Shown: positions 1-8,709 of the stretch, one piece after another | Numbering within the stretch: the first letter of the stretch is position 1 | Layout of the letters: each line of letters opens with the position of its first letter | Source: SAR202 cluster bacterium | GTDB taxonomy: Bacteria; Chloroflexota; Dehalococcoidia; Lucifugimonadales; UBA3495 | Length of the DNA: 54,540 nucleotides | NCBI GenBank assembly: GCA_016872385.1 | Contig: VGZV01000014.1 | Location: forward strand, 1 to 54,540 | Direction: 5' to 3' | Translations under genes and position numbers: made by a program | Notes under the pieces: generated by a model | Databases searched by the model: none | What the model was told of the DNA's origin: nothing | What the model saw: only the letters and a program-made list of their open reading frames with translations

Positions 1-90
1 GCCTGCATGCGCAAGCTGCTCACCATTCTCAACTCGATGCTTAAGCATGGTCATGCCTGGAATCCTGGGTTGGCATTGCAAACCCCTTGA
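1..90 (+). CDS. IS110-family transposase, C-terminal end (partial)
   Basis: The first 90 bases read in frame as 29 residues ending in TGA: ACMRKLLTILNSMLKHG, then HAWNP and a short tail. The 'RKLLTILNxMLK...W.P' ending is the usual C-terminus of IS110/IS902-type (DEDD, serine-containing) transposases. The rest of the gene lies outside the window, so it cannot be judged whether the element is intact. No terminal inverted repeat is seen, as expected for this family. A dispersed repeat begins just downstream, near 105. Confidence 0.7.
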   Translation, partial: ACMRKLLTILNSMLKHGHAWNPGLALQTP

Positions 91-104
91 CATTCAAGAC
101 AGTT

Positions 105-205
105 GCTGAGCTTGTCGAAGGGTGAGCGTCCTTCGGCTGAAGGACCGCTCGTGGTGAGCCTGTCGAACCACGAGCACCTAGCCTTTTTAAACACCCTCTA
201 AGGGA
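105..205. repeat. Family A palindromic repeat (MITE-like), copy 1
   Basis: Contains the CTTGTCGAAGGGTGAGCG arm, then CCTTCGGCTGAAGG, then the palindrome GCTCGTGG...CCACGAGC. It ends in CTTTTTAAACACCCTCTAAG, the terminal sequence shared by other copies (13509-13648 and 20984-21114). The left terminus is missing or has diverged. Confidence 0.8.
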
Positions 206-207
206 CA

Positions 208-312
208 GGGCGTCGTTACGGCTTCCGCCGTAACCCAGATATGGCCAGAACCCGTATAGGGCCTGGACACCGGCTTTCGCCAGTGTGAGGACGATTATTC
301 GGGCAAAGGCCC
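208..312. repeat. Family B palindromic repeat, copy 1
   Basis: GTCGTTACGGCTTCCGCCGT is followed by AACCCAG, a spacer, CTGGACACCGGCTTTCGCCA and then GGGCAAAG. The same block with small changes lies at 13708-13815, and partial copies at 5980-6075 and 6176-6246. Between 312 and 420 there is only a short run resembling the CCC/GGG-rich family C and no gene. Confidence 0.75.
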
Positions 313-419
313 CCTTATGGGAGAGAACCTAGGTGATGGGTAACCCCTTCCCCCATCCCGGGAGGAAGAAAGGGCTATAGACTCGTGCCGCCGGTCCCAT
401 TCCGTTCACCAAACCCTAC

Positions 420-446
420 TTGCTTCCTAACCCCATAGTGTATAAT
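420..446 (+). promoter_or_regulatory. Probable sigma70-type promoter of the radical SAM gene
   Basis: A perfect TATAAT lies at 441-446, with TTGCTT at 420-425 and a short 15-base spacer. Transcription would start near 453, giving a leader of about 58 bases before the ATG at 511. Because this -10 contains the in-frame ATG at 445, translation from 445 is unlikely. Confidence 0.55.
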
Positions 447-510
447 GTCCACGCTGGGTTACTGCGCCCAAGCTATTCCCTTGCTGGCGACACACCGCCG
501 AGGAGTAGGG

Positions 511-2298
511 ATGCCCAGAATCAAGCGCGTCATGCTGGTACAGCCAGCCTCCACCGGAGGCAACTTCGAATATATCGCCATTCCGCGGCAGGGAATGTTG
601 TTTCTTTCCGGCGCACTGGCTCAGTGGCAGGGGCCGTACTTATACGAGCGGGAAATCTGGTTTGAGGACCGCTGCGGGCCTATGGACCCCAACCGGGACC
701 TGGAGGGCGTGGACATCCTGATGGTCACCGCCCTGATTAACGAAGCGCCCAGGGCCTACCAGCTTGCCCGCCTGGCCAAGCAATACCACCCGGACCTGAT
801 TACCATCGGCGGCGGCCCCCAGATGAGCCCCCTGCCCGAAGAGGCCTTTGCCCGCGGCGATTTTGACGTGATTGTGAACCGCGAGGGCGAGGATATCATC
901 GGGCAGCTCAGCGACGTGCTGCTGGAGCGCCGCGGCCCGGACCGCAACCAGTACCTGGACAAAATCCCCGGCATCAGCTACCGCCAGGACGGGCAGGTTA
1001 TCCAGACCCGCCGCGCTGGCCTGGTTGCCCCGGACTTTGTGGAACTGCCTGACTTTCGGTCCATGCGCGGGTTGAGCAGCACTTTCCCCATGGCCGGCGG
1101 CGTGCTGGAAACGGTGCGGGGCTGCACCGAAAAATGCACCTACTGCCAGGTAATCCAGCAGTTCCTGGGCTACCGCCTGATTAGCCGGGAGACAGAGCTA
1201 AAGCGCCTGCACCAGCTCCAGCAGATGGCCGCGGACGGCCTGATTCACACTTCCCGCAACGGCGGCTTTAACGTCTTTATCTCCGACGACCTGCACACGC
1301 CGCCTCTGCGGGCGGTGAAGTACCGCAACGAGCGCCTGGAGCGGCTCAAGGGCTGGAAGGGCCACACCGACAACATGTACATGATTTGCCAGGCCCGCGC
1401 CGAGGTGGGCCAGGATCCGGAGTTGGCCCACGCCATGATGCAAGCCAACATCAAGATGATTTACGCCGGCGTGGAGTCGGACAACGCGGAGAACCTGAAG
1501 ATTGTCCGCAAGCGCCAGGAACCCGGCCAGATGCACAAGGACCTGACCGCCCTGAACAGCCTGGGCTTTTCCATGGTGGCCATGACCATCATTGGCCTGC
1601 CCTACGACACGGAAGAAAGCATCATGGCTATGGCCGACTGGGTGACCCAGGTGAGCAAGTACCAGACGGCCAACCTGCTCACCCCCTTGCCTGCCACTTC
1701 CAACTGGGAATCGCTGAAACCCCTGAACGAAAATGGCGAACTGCTGCAGGAAGGGGAGATGCGCCCCTACCACCTGTACACCGGCCGCCAGTTTGTCCAC
1801 TACGACCGGCGCTGGTCCATGCAGGAAAGCCGGGAGCTGTATAATCGCTATGCCTCCCACCTTAGCTCTATAGACAACCTGTACGGACGCATCTTCCGCA
1901 TCCTGCGTTCTTACCGCCTGCGAATTTCCTCCACGGGCCGGGACTTGGGGGACACCCTCAACACCCGCATTGCGGAGGCCACGGACTTTTTCAAGACCTG
2001 GTCAGTTCCGGTGTCGGTGGCAGGCAAGGAGTTGGGCGAGAACCTGTCCCAGCGGCTGGGGGAGTTGTCGGACAACCTGCGCGCCGCCGCCCAGCCTCTG
2101 GCTTCGGCCCGGCGGGACGTGGCGGATAACGTGGGCGTCCGCATTGCCGAACTGGCTGAGGCTCTGCGGAACCTGTCAGACCCCCTGGCCACGGGCGGCA
2201 AGGACCTGGCGGCTAATGTCTCCACCCGCATCAACGAGTTGTCGGAAATGCTCAACCGGGTGGTGGATGCGCCGCGCACCAGCCCGCAGCGGGAGTAG
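511..2298 (+). CDS. B12-binding-type radical SAM protein with C-terminal 29-residue repeats
   Basis: 595 residues from the ATG at 511, chosen because GAGGAG lies six bases upstream and the promoter -10 overlaps the earlier ATG at 445. The N-terminal half resembles a cobalamin-binding Rossmann domain (DILMVTALINEAP...LITIGGGPQ...VNREGE). A CX3CX2C cluster (GCTEKCTYC, about residues 204-212) binds the radical SAM iron-sulfur cluster and SAM. The body then resembles the Elp3/MiaB-like TIM barrel. The last 120 residues are four head-to-tail 29-residue repeats (1936-2283), not a usual part of the family. Substrate unknown. The next gene is fabF, but a repeat separates them and no shared pathway is proven. 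Confidence 0.85.
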   Translation: MPRIKRVMLVQPASTGGNFEYIAIPRQGMLFLSGALAQWQGPYLYEREIWFEDRCGPMDPNRDLEGVDILMVTALINEAPRAYQLARLAKQYHPDLITIGGGPQMSPLPEEAFARGDFDVIVNREGEDIIGQLSDVLLERRGPDRNQYLDKIPGISYRQDGQVIQTRRAGLVAPDFVELPDFRSMRGLSSTFPMAGGVLETVRGCTEKCTYCQVIQQFLGYRLISRETELKRLHQLQQMAADGLIHTSRNGGFNVFISDDLHTPPLRAVKYRNERLERLKGWKGHTDNMYMICQARAEVGQDPELAHAMMQANIKMIYAGVESDNAENLKIVRKRQEPGQMHKDLTALNSLGFSMVAMTIIGLPYDTEESIMAMADWVTQVSKYQTANLLTPLPATSNWESLKPLNENGELLQEGEMRPYHLYTGRQFVHYDRRWSMQESRELYNRYASHLSSIDNLYGRIFRILRSYRLRISSTGRDLGDTLNTRIAEATDFFKTWSVPVSVAGKELGENLSQRLGELSDNLRAAAQPLASARRDVADNVGVRIAELAEALRNLSDPLATGGKDLAANVSTRINELSEMLNRVVDAPRTSPQRE

Positions 2299-2305
2299 CG
2301 AAATC

Positions 2306-2398
2306 AACCCCACCCTAACCCTCCCCCTACCAATGGGGGGAACGTTTACCCCTTCCCTCTTTAAAGAGGAAGGTTGGAATGGGGGTAAAAAAGCGGGT
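2306..2398. repeat. Family C (CCCTCCCC/GGGG) repeat, copy 1
   Basis: CCCCACCCTAACCCTCCCCC opens the block and inverted C/G-rich arms and AAAGAGGAAGG follow. The same modular sequence recurs at 31908-31990, 44768-44848 and 45365-45498. It fills the gap between the radical SAM gene and fabF and can form hairpins, but no T-run marks it as a terminator. Confidence 0.7.
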
Positions 2399-2444
2399 AA
2401 GGGCTGCTCTGATGACGCCCTTACTGAAATAAGGCCTCTCTAAC

Positions 2445-3698
2445 ATGACTGAATACCACCGTGTCCTGGTCACCGGCATCGGCGCAGTCAGCCCCTTGGG
2501 GCTGGACATGCCATCTACCTGGTCTGCCCTGGTCCAGGGCCAGTCTGGCATTGATAACATCACGGCCTTTGACACCACCGGCTTTGACACCCGCTTTGCC
2601 GCAGAGGTCAAGGGTTTTGACCCGGAGAACTACCTGGAACGCAAATCGGCCCGGCGCATGGACCGCTTTGCTCAGTTCGCCGCCGTGGCCGCCCAGGAAG
2701 CCTGCCGCAACGCTGGCCTGGACATTGCCCAGGAAGACCGCTACCGCGTAGGGGTAATTATCGGCAGCGGCATCGGCGGCATCATCACTCTGTCCCAGCA
2801 GTACGATGTGCTGGCCCAGCGCGGCCCCCAGCGCATCACGCCCTTCCTTATTCCCATGATGCTGGGGGACATGGCCTCGGCCCAGGTCTCTATGGTGACG
2901 GGAGCCATGGGCGCCAATTATTGCGTGGTCTCCTCCTGCTCCAGCGGTGCCGATGCCTTGGGCCAGGGCTGGGAGATGGTGCGCCGCGGCCAGGCCGACG
3001 TGGTGCTGGCGGGCGGCAGCGAGTCCCCCATCTCGCCCATTGCCGTGGCCGGGTTCAATGCCCTGCGCGCCCTGTCCCGCTTTAACGAGAACCCCAAGGG
3101 GGCCAGCCGCCCCTTTGACAAGCGCCGGGACGGCTTCGTCATGGGCGAAGGCTCCGCGGTGCTGGTTCTGGAGAGCGAGGAACACGCCCAGCGCCGGGGC
3201 GCAGCCCCCATAGGTGAGTTGAAGGGCTACGGGGCAACCTCCGACGCCCACCACCTGACCGAGCCTAACCCCACCGGCCAGAGCGCCGCCAACGCCATGC
3301 TCCAGGCGCTGCGCAACGCCGGGCTGGACACTTCAGAAGTGGACTATCTCAACGCCCACGGCACCTCCACCCCCATGAACGATTCCCAGGAGACCAAAGC
3401 CATCAAGCTGGCCCTGGGCGAGGACGCTTACCGAGTGCCCATCAGTTCCACCAAGTCCATGACCGGGCATCTGCTGGGGGCGGGTGGCGCGCTGGAAGCG
3501 GCATTCTGCCTGATGGCCATGCGGGATGGAATCATTCCTCCCACCATCAACCTGATGGAGCCGGACCCGGACTGCGATTTGGACTACACGCCGCTGAAGG
3601 CCCGGCAAAAGCCTCTCCAGGTGGCCATGAGCAACTCCTTTGGGTTTGGCGGGCATAACTCCGTGCTGGTGTTCACCAGCCCCGGCCGGGCTGGCTGA
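2445..3698 (+). CDS. fabF: Beta-ketoacyl-ACP synthase II (KAS II), copy 1
   Basis: 417 residues, the usual FabF length. Condenses malonyl-ACP with an acyl-ACP in type II fatty-acid elongation. The Cys-His-His thiolase-fold triad is present: Cys165 in VVSSCSSGADALG, His305 in [11 protein letters not shown] and His342 in SMTGHLLGAGG, with Lys337 before it. The nucleophile context SSCSSG differs from the common TACATG. A second copy lies at 25951-27195 and keeps the TAC context. No fabD, acpP or fabG is nearby, so the two genes are scattered. ATG at 2445 follows only a weak AAGG. Confidence 0.92.
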   Translation: MTEYHRVLVTGIGAVSPLGLDMPSTWSALVQGQSGIDNITAFDTTGFDTRFAAEVKGFDPENYLERKSARRMDRFAQFAAVAAQEACRNAGLDIAQEDRYRVGVIIGSGIGGIITLSQQYDVLAQRGPQRITPFLIPMMLGDMASAQVSMVTGAMGANYCVVSSCSSGADALGQGWEMVRRGQADVVLAGGSESPISPIAVAGFNALRALSRFNENPKGASRPFDKRRDGFVMGEGSAVLVLESEEHAQRRGAAPIGELKGYGATSDAHHLTEPNPTGQSAANAMLQALRNAGLDTSEVDYLNAHGTSTPMNDSQETKAIKLALGEDAYRVPISSTKSMTGHLLGAGGALEAAFCLMAMRDGIIPPTINLMEPDPDCDLDYTPLKARQKPLQVAMSNSFGFGGHNSVLVFTSPGRAG

Positions 3699-3709
3699 TC
3701 AGAGCCGCC

Positions 3710-4207
3710 TTGCGCAGGACGCAGCCTCCACCATCCACCTTCAGCAAGGGTGAGCGCCGGGGCAGCGCCCTGGCCCACGGCAGCGCCCTGCTGATAGGCG
3801 TGCCCCTCACTGCCACGGGGTTCCTGCCCCTCTCCATGGCGCTGATCCCCGCCCCAGTTGTGGCCTACTTCATTGGCCGGGCTTTTCGCCGGCGAGGCCA
3901 GCAGTGGGGCTCCTTCCAGGGCTTGCAAGCGTCCCTGGTGCACCTGATGATAGTCATCCTGGTCTTTCTCAGCAGCCTGTCTGACGACCCCTGGACTAAT
4001 CAATTGGCCCTGACCGCCTGGACCGTGGCATTTCTACTGTTCCTGTACACTTTATGGGGAGCCTTTGACACTTTCCTGGGCTATGACTTCCGGTACATGT
4101 TTTTGGGCCGCCTGATAACCAGGGTCTCCCAGGCCAACGCCCGCCGCCAGGAACTGCGCCGTAAATGGCTGGAGCAGCGCCGGGCCAAGAAAGACGGGCA
4201 ATCATGA
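3710..4207 (+). CDS. Small membrane protein, DUF4870/Tic20-like
   Basis: Up to 165 residues with three hydrophobic segments. 'ALAHGSALL...P' leads into helix one, 'YFIGRAFRRRGQQWGSFQGLQASL' resembles the DUF4870/Tic20 'R...F.AFQALQA' signature, and a third helix and a basic tail (ARRQELRRKWLEQRR) follow. The start is uncertain: TTG at 3710 is the only long option and has no clear ribosome-binding site, and ATG 3838 would remove the first helix. The stop overlaps the recJ start as ATGA, so the two are translationally coupled. Function unknown. Confidence 0.65.
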   Translation: MRRTQPPPSTFSKGERRGSALAHGSALLIGVPLTATGFLPLSMALIPAPVVAYFIGRAFRRRGQQWGSFQGLQASLVHLMIVILVFLSSLSDDPWTNQLALTAWTVAFLLFLYTLWGAFDTFLGYDFRYMFLGRLITRVSQANARRQELRRKWLEQRRAKKDGQS

Positions 4208-5892
4208 CCCTGCCGGCCAAACGCTGGACGCTGCCGCCCCCGCCTGCTTCCCACAGCCTGCCCCGGGACCTGCCGCCAGCGGCGGTGCAAGTCTTGCTGC
4301 GCCGGGGCATAGACACTGCGGAAAAGCTGCGGCTGTTCCTTCAGCCCGCCCAGCGGCTGCCCTATGACCCGATGCGGCTGCGGGGAATGGAGCAGGCGTT
4401 GCAGCGGCTTTACCGGGCGGTCCAGCACGGTGAGAAAGTGGGCGTCTTTGGCGACTTTGACGTGGATGGGTTGACCGGCACTGCCATTGTGGCGCAAGGG
4501 CTGGAGGCCCTGGGAGTGCCGGTAGTACCCTACTTGCCCCACCGGCTGGAAGAAGGCCACGGCCTGTCCGGTGACGCACTGCGACGCCTGGCTGCCCAGG
4601 GCGTGCGGCTGATTATCACCGTGGACTGCGGCGTGACCTCTCTGGAGGAAGTGGCCCAGGCCCGCGGACTGGGCATGGACGTAATTATCACCGACCATCA
4701 CACACCCCTGGAGCAGCTTCCCCAGGCGGTGGCCATCCTCAACCCCCGGCTAACGGGCAGCCGTTATCCCTTTCCCAGCCTGTCCGGCGCGGGACTGGCC
4801 TTCAAGCTGGTGCAAGGCCTTTACCAGCTCCACGGGCAGCCCTGGCCGCCCGGAATTTTGGGCTTGGCCGCCCTGGGGACCATAGCCGACCTAGTGCCCC
4901 TGATGGATGAAAACCGGTTTATAGTGCAGCAGGGGCTGGCAGAACTGGCCCGCACCAGACGCCCCGGCCTGCTGGCGCTGTACCGGCGAGCAAGCATCAA
5001 CCCGCAGGCGCTGACCGCCGAATCCCTGGCGTTCCAGGTGGTGCCCCGCCTTAACTCGGCGGGCCGCATGAGCCATGCCCTGGACAGCTACAAGCTGCTC
5101 ACCACCAACTCGGATGCAGAGGGAGAGGCCCTGGCTGACAAACTGGAGGAAATGAACCGGGACCGCCGCCGGATTACCGAGGCCGCATGGGCCGCAGCCC
5201 AGGAGCAAGTTTACCAGCGGCCTTCGCTGCCACCGGTGCTGCTGGTGGAAGACGCCAGCATCACTCCAGGCATTGCCGGGCTGGTGGCGGGAAGGCTGGC
5301 GGAAACTTTCTACCGGCCTGCCGTGGCCCTGGCCGCCCGCGACTGCGACTTGCTAGTGGCCAGCGGGCGCAGCATTCCGGAGTTCAACATGGTGCAGGCC
5401 TTTGCCGCCTGCCAGGACCTGTTTGTGCGCTTTGGAGGCCATGCCCAGGCTGCGGGGTTCACCTTGCACCGCAGCAAGCTCCCCCTGTTGGAGGAGCGGC
5501 TGACCGAGATAGCCCAACGCGAGTTGGCCGCCACCGACTTGCGCCCGGCCCTGGCAGTGGACGCGGAAGTGGGGCTGGGCGACTTGCACGGTAGCCTTAC
5601 CCAGTGGCTGGCCTCGCTGGAACCCTTCGGCCAGTCCAATCCCCAACCGATGTTTCTCACCCGCGGGCTGCGGGTACTGGAAAGCCGGTACATGGGGAAC
5701 GCCGGACAGCACCTGTTTTTGCGGGTGCGGGATGGCAGCCACGAGTGGAACGCCCTGGCCTTTAACCAGGCCAGCGGCTGGGCAGCCGCCCCTTCCCGCA
5801 TTGACCTGGTGTACGGAATCACCCCCGATTCCCGCCGGGGCAACGGCTCCCTGGCGCTAAAGGTCGCCGACTGGCAGCCCAGCGGTGGATAA
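4204..5892 (+). CDS. recJ: Single-stranded-DNA-specific exonuclease RecJ
   Basis: 562 residues from the ATG overlapping the upstream stop (ATGA). An upstream in-frame ATG at 4165 lies inside the previous gene and is not needed. RecJ is a 5'-3' ssDNA exonuclease of recombination and mismatch repair. DHH-domain motifs are GDFDVDGLTGT (about 82), VDCGV, the D164-H165-H166 metal triad, ALGTIADLVPL and NSAGRM. The DHHA1 domain has FGGHAQAAGF (about 410), and an OB-like C-terminus follows. Length matches E. coli RecJ. All metal ligands seem intact. Confidence 0.93.
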   Translation: MTLPAKRWTLPPPPASHSLPRDLPPAAVQVLLRRGIDTAEKLRLFLQPAQRLPYDPMRLRGMEQALQRLYRAVQHGEKVGVFGDFDVDGLTGTAIVAQGLEALGVPVVPYLPHRLEEGHGLSGDALRRLAAQGVRLIITVDCGVTSLEEVAQARGLGMDVIITDHHTPLEQLPQAVAILNPRLTGSRYPFPSLSGAGLAFKLVQGLYQLHGQPWPPGILGLAALGTIADLVPLMDENRFIVQQGLAELARTRRPGLLALYRRASINPQALTAESLAFQVVPRLNSAGRMSHALDSYKLLTTNSDAEGEALADKLEEMNRDRRRITEAAWAAAQEQVYQRPSLPPVLLVEDASITPGIAGLVAGRLAETFYRPAVALAARDCDLLVASGRSIPEFNMVQAFAACQDLFVRFGGHAQAAGFTLHRSKLPLLEERLTEIAQRELAATDLRPALAVDAEVGLGDLHGSLTQWLASLEPFGQSNPQPMFLTRGLRVLESRYMGNAGQHLFLRVRDGSHEWNALAFNQASGWAAAPSRIDLVYGITPDSRRGNGSLALKVADWQPSGG

Positions 5893-5979
5893 TCCCATCC
5901 AGCCAGAATGCGTTTCACAGGTTCACCATATTCTGTACTCTGGCATTGGGTCAGTTTGCCGTGGCAGAAAGTTGGAGTT

Positions 5980-6075
5980 CTAATCGTCACACCGGCTTTC
6001 GCCAGTGTCCAGATACAAGTGTGGCTAAGCCGTACTGCCGGATTCTATCCTTCGGCTGAAGGACGGAACTACATA
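5980..6075. repeat. Family B repeat, partial copy 3
   Basis: CACACCGGCTTTCGCCAGTG is the inverted core of family B, with the CCTTCGGCTGAAGG module nearby. It sits in the 517-base gap between recJ and the lipoprotein gene. Outside the two family B fragments (this and 6176-6246) that gap shows no gene or RNA that I can recognise. Confidence 0.55.
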
Positions 6076-6175
6076 AAGCTAATTGACCGGCTTTGCCAAA
6101 ATATGAGTCATCCCAGAGTTTGACAGCAAGGAATGACAACTGCACCAACCCGCGCCAAGTCCAGAGCAACTATGC

Positions 6176-6246
6176 CGTCGTCCCGGCGGAAGCCGGAACC
6201 CAGAGCCGCAACTGGATTCCATCCTTCAGCCGAAGGATGGAATGAC
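6176..6246. repeat. Family B repeat, partial copy 4
   Basis: GTCGTCCCGGCGGAAGCCGG then AACCCAG, followed by the inverted pair CCATCCTTCAGC / CCGAAGGATGG. The first half matches 13708-13730 with few changes. Confidence 0.6.
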
Positions 6247-6409
6247 GGGGCCGTACCGCGTTGGCTCCTCTCCCTACAAATCTGGCCGAAAATTCGGGAT
6301 GACTCATGTCATTGTATGCAAAACGCTACCGGCTATTGAAATCCATACTTTTTGGGCAAAGTCCTAATTGACTAGTTACCTGGAATCTGCTTGGACTGAA
6401 GGAAGCAAA

Positions 6410-7476
6410 ATGGCATTGAACCGGCTAATGGTTATCCTGGCAAGCCTGGTACTGGCAGCTCTGGTCGTCGCGGGCTGCAGCGGCAGCAACTCCCCCACGC
6501 CTGCCAATACCCCAGCCACCGGCGCGCCCGCATCCGGCGCAGGCGCTGCCCCTGGCGCCGGGAGCGCCGCAGCACCGGCAGCACCGGCGCAGTCCGGCGC
6601 CCAGCCCGCTGGCAGTTCCGCCATGTCAGCGGAGGTCAACGGCAAGGCATGGAACAGCTCCATAGTGGCCGCCGCCACATACCAAAACCAGTTCTTTGGG
6701 CTGAGCGGGATTGATGCCGGCGGGACAGGCATAACTCTGGGCATTGCCAACGTCACCGGCCCAGGCGCCTACACCTTGAACTTTATGAATGGCAATGGCT
6801 CCTCCGGCATTGTTGCCAACTCCTCCGGCCAGGGCTGGACTCCTTTTCCCAGGGTGGCACGGGCACTATCACCTTCACCACCCTGAGCGGCGGCCGCGCG
6901 GTGGGCGCCTTCTCCTTCGAGGCCATGCCGCTGGTGGGCGGCGCTGCCGGGACCATGAAAATCACCAGCGGCAAGTTCGACGTGGCTTACACAACTTCAT
7001 CGTCCCGGCCTGCCGCTGGCGCCGCAGGAAAAACTCCCACACCACGCGCAACCCCAGCGCCCCCCGCATCGGGACAGACCGCCAGCACGGGCGCAATGTC
7101 GGCGGAGATTAATAGCAAAGCATGGAGCAGTTCATTTCAACTGTACGTCACCTACAATAAAAACAACAACGGCTTGTTCCAAATCACCGGCTTTGACTCC
7201 GACGCTTCGGGCATCACCATTGGGGTAGGCCAGGTAACAGGGCCGGGCACCTACTCACTGGCGTTCTTGAACCCCAAAGCTGCCTCGGCCATGGTAGGCA
7301 ATTCCTCCAGCCAGGTGTGGAATTCCTACGCCCAGGGCGGCACAGGCACCATCACCTTCACCACGTTAACCGACCACCGGGCCGTGGGCACTTTCTCCTT
7401 TGAGGCCATGCCCTCGGTGGGCGGCGCAACTGGGACCATGAAAGTCACCAACGGCAAGTTTGACGTGACGTATTAG
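6410..7476 (+). pseudogene. Secreted lipoprotein with two duplicated DUF6252-like domains, frameshifted
   Basis: The first frame runs 6410-6886 (158 aa) and the second continues to 7476. A signal peptide with lipobox (LVVAGC) is followed by an Ala/Pro/Gly linker. Two homologous domains of about 110 residues then share 'AEVNGKAWNSS', 'ITLGI.NVTGPG.Y.L.F', 'GTGTITFTTL' and 'AVG.FSFEAMP'. Domain one changes frame at 6839-6850 (ACTCCTTTTCCC). Restoring one base gives the SFSQGGTGTITF expected from domain two and a 355-residue protein. This could be a real mutation or a consensus error. Start chosen at ATG 6410 with GAAGGA upstream. Probably outer-face anchored. Function unknown. Confidence 0.75.
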
Positions 7477-7506
7477 CGGGCGCGGCAGCGAAGGTGGCAA
7501 CAGCAA

Positions 7507-7533
7507 GGGGTGGGTCGCAAAACCCACCCCTTT
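7507..7533 (+). terminator. Rho-independent terminator after the lipoprotein gene
   Basis: GGGGTGGGT (7507-7515), a 6-base loop, and the perfect complement ACCCACCCC (7522-7530), followed by TTTAT. It is 30 bases after the stop codon. The T-tract is short. Confidence 0.65.
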
Positions 7534-7610
7534 ATCGTATTCAAAAAGTACCGCCAGGAAGGATGAAAATTGTGTGTCCTACCCCTCTCCCCTTATGGGA
7601 ATTGCCTCAA

Positions 7611-7738
7611 AAGTGTCATTCTGAGGAGTCCCGATGTTATTGTGGCGACGAAGAATCTAGAAAACTGGGCAATAATCTACGATATACGCCTATACGACTT
7701 GCATTGTAGATCCTTCGCTCTGATCAGAATGACATTTT
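7611..7738. repeat. Family E MITE-like element, copy 1
   Basis: It starts AAGTGTCATTCTGAGGAGTC and ends CTGATCAGAATGACATTTT, so GTCATTCTGA forms terminal inverted repeats. The interior GACGAAGAATCTAGAAA matches, in reverse, the copy at 52086-52218. It lies between the convergent lipoprotein and lgt genes; the rest of that gap shows nothing else. Confidence 0.75.
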
Positions 7739-7803
7739 GGGCAAAGCCGGAGAGGAAGCTATTTTCATGGGGATGACATTTCACACACCCTGTTAGCTAC
7801 AAA

Positions 7804-8697
7804 TCACCTCTGCCGGGCAGGTTCGGCCGCCGCAGTCCCAGGACGCACTAACTGGGCTTTGTAAACCAGCAAGGGGATGGTAACAATTACCACCGCCAGG
7901 GCCACCAACTGGGCCTCGTTCAGGCCCAGAAAATACTCGTTCACTTCCTCCCGCAGGAAGCTAAGGAAGAACCGCGCAATGGAGTACGCAGCCAGGTGCA
8001 GGGTGAACACCATGCCGTGGGGGCGGAAACGGTGGCGCAGGGGCCACAGGGCTGCCACAATCAGCAGGTCCAGAATCATCTCGTAGACCACGGCTGGATG
8101 GCTGGCCGCGCGCCCGGCTCCCAGGCTGTCCGGATGAGTGTATATCACGCCCCAGGGCAGGGAAGTGAACTTGGCCCAGTGTTCGCCGTTGATGATGTCG
8201 CCGATGCGCCCGATGGCCATGGCAATGAGCAGCGCGGGAGCAACCACATCGGCCAAGTGCCCAATGGCAGGAAGAGGAGCTTTGGCGGGAGCGCCCATGA
8301 ACCGGAAGACTTTGCCCCACAGCGCCAGAAACCACCTGGAGTTGCGGATGGTGATGTACGCCGCGCCACCCGCGAATCCGCCCAGGATAGCTCCGTATAG
8401 GGCAATGCCCCCCTGCCACAAGTAAAGGGCCGACAGGGGGTTGTGGCTATAGACGCTGCCCCAGAAGTCTATAACGTGTAAGAACCGCGCCCCCAGGATG
8501 CCCCCGACGATGCACCAAACGGCCACGGAAAGCACCGGGTCGGCTTGCATGCCCTCTTTGACGCCCCAGCGCACGGTGAGGAACACCGCCACGGCCACCG
8601 CCACAAAGGTAAACACCCCATGCCATGAAAGCAGCAGCCCGCCAAAGGCCGCAATGTTAGGACTCATCTCAATGGTAATAGCGCCCAGTACGTTCAT
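7804..8697 (-). CDS. lgt: Phosphatidylglycerol-prolipoprotein diacylglyceryl transferase
   Basis: 297 residues. A membrane enzyme that moves diacylglycerol from phosphatidylglycerol to the lipobox cysteine of prolipoproteins, the step the nearby lipoprotein would need. The Lgt signature GRIGDIINGEHW (family GRxGNxxNxE) includes the essential Arg. The 'WQGGIALYGAILGG' segment aligns to the family W-Q-G-G-L-xx-H-G motif, with Tyr in place of the usual His. Seven hydrophobic helices. ATG at 8697 lies 12 bases after the ispE stop in an rsmA-ispE-lgt run. Confidence 0.9.
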   Translation of the reverse strand: MNVLGAITIEMSPNIAAFGGLLLSWHGVFTFVAVAVAVFLTVRWGVKEGMQADPVLSVAVWCIVGGILGARFLHVIDFWGSVYSHNPLSALYLWQGGIALYGAILGGFAGGAAYITIRNSRWFLALWGKVFRFMGAPAKAPLPAIGHLADVVAPALLIAMAIGRIGDIINGEHWAKFTSLPWGVIYTHPDSLGAGRAASHPAVVYEMILDLLIVAALWPLRHRFRPHGMVFTLHLAAYSIARFFLSFLREEVNEYFLGLNEAQLVALAVVIVTIPLLVYKAQLVRPGTAAAEPARQR

Positions 8698-8709
8698 CCG
8701 TTCACTCGC

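Noticed and set aside
445..510. Earlier ATG of the radical SAM gene at 445
   Set aside because: It overlaps the promoter -10 and has no ribosome-binding site; ATG 511 has GAGGAG.
2421..3254. 277-codon minus-strand frame opposite fabF
   Set aside because: Shadow; no recognisable motifs and His/Gly/Ala-rich composition typical of reverse-strand GC-rich genes.
6839..6850. Programmed -1 frameshift in the lipoprotein gene
   Set aside because: ACTCCTTTTCCC does not make a good X-XXY-YYZ slippery site (the proline tRNA could not re-pair), and no stimulatory structure is clear.
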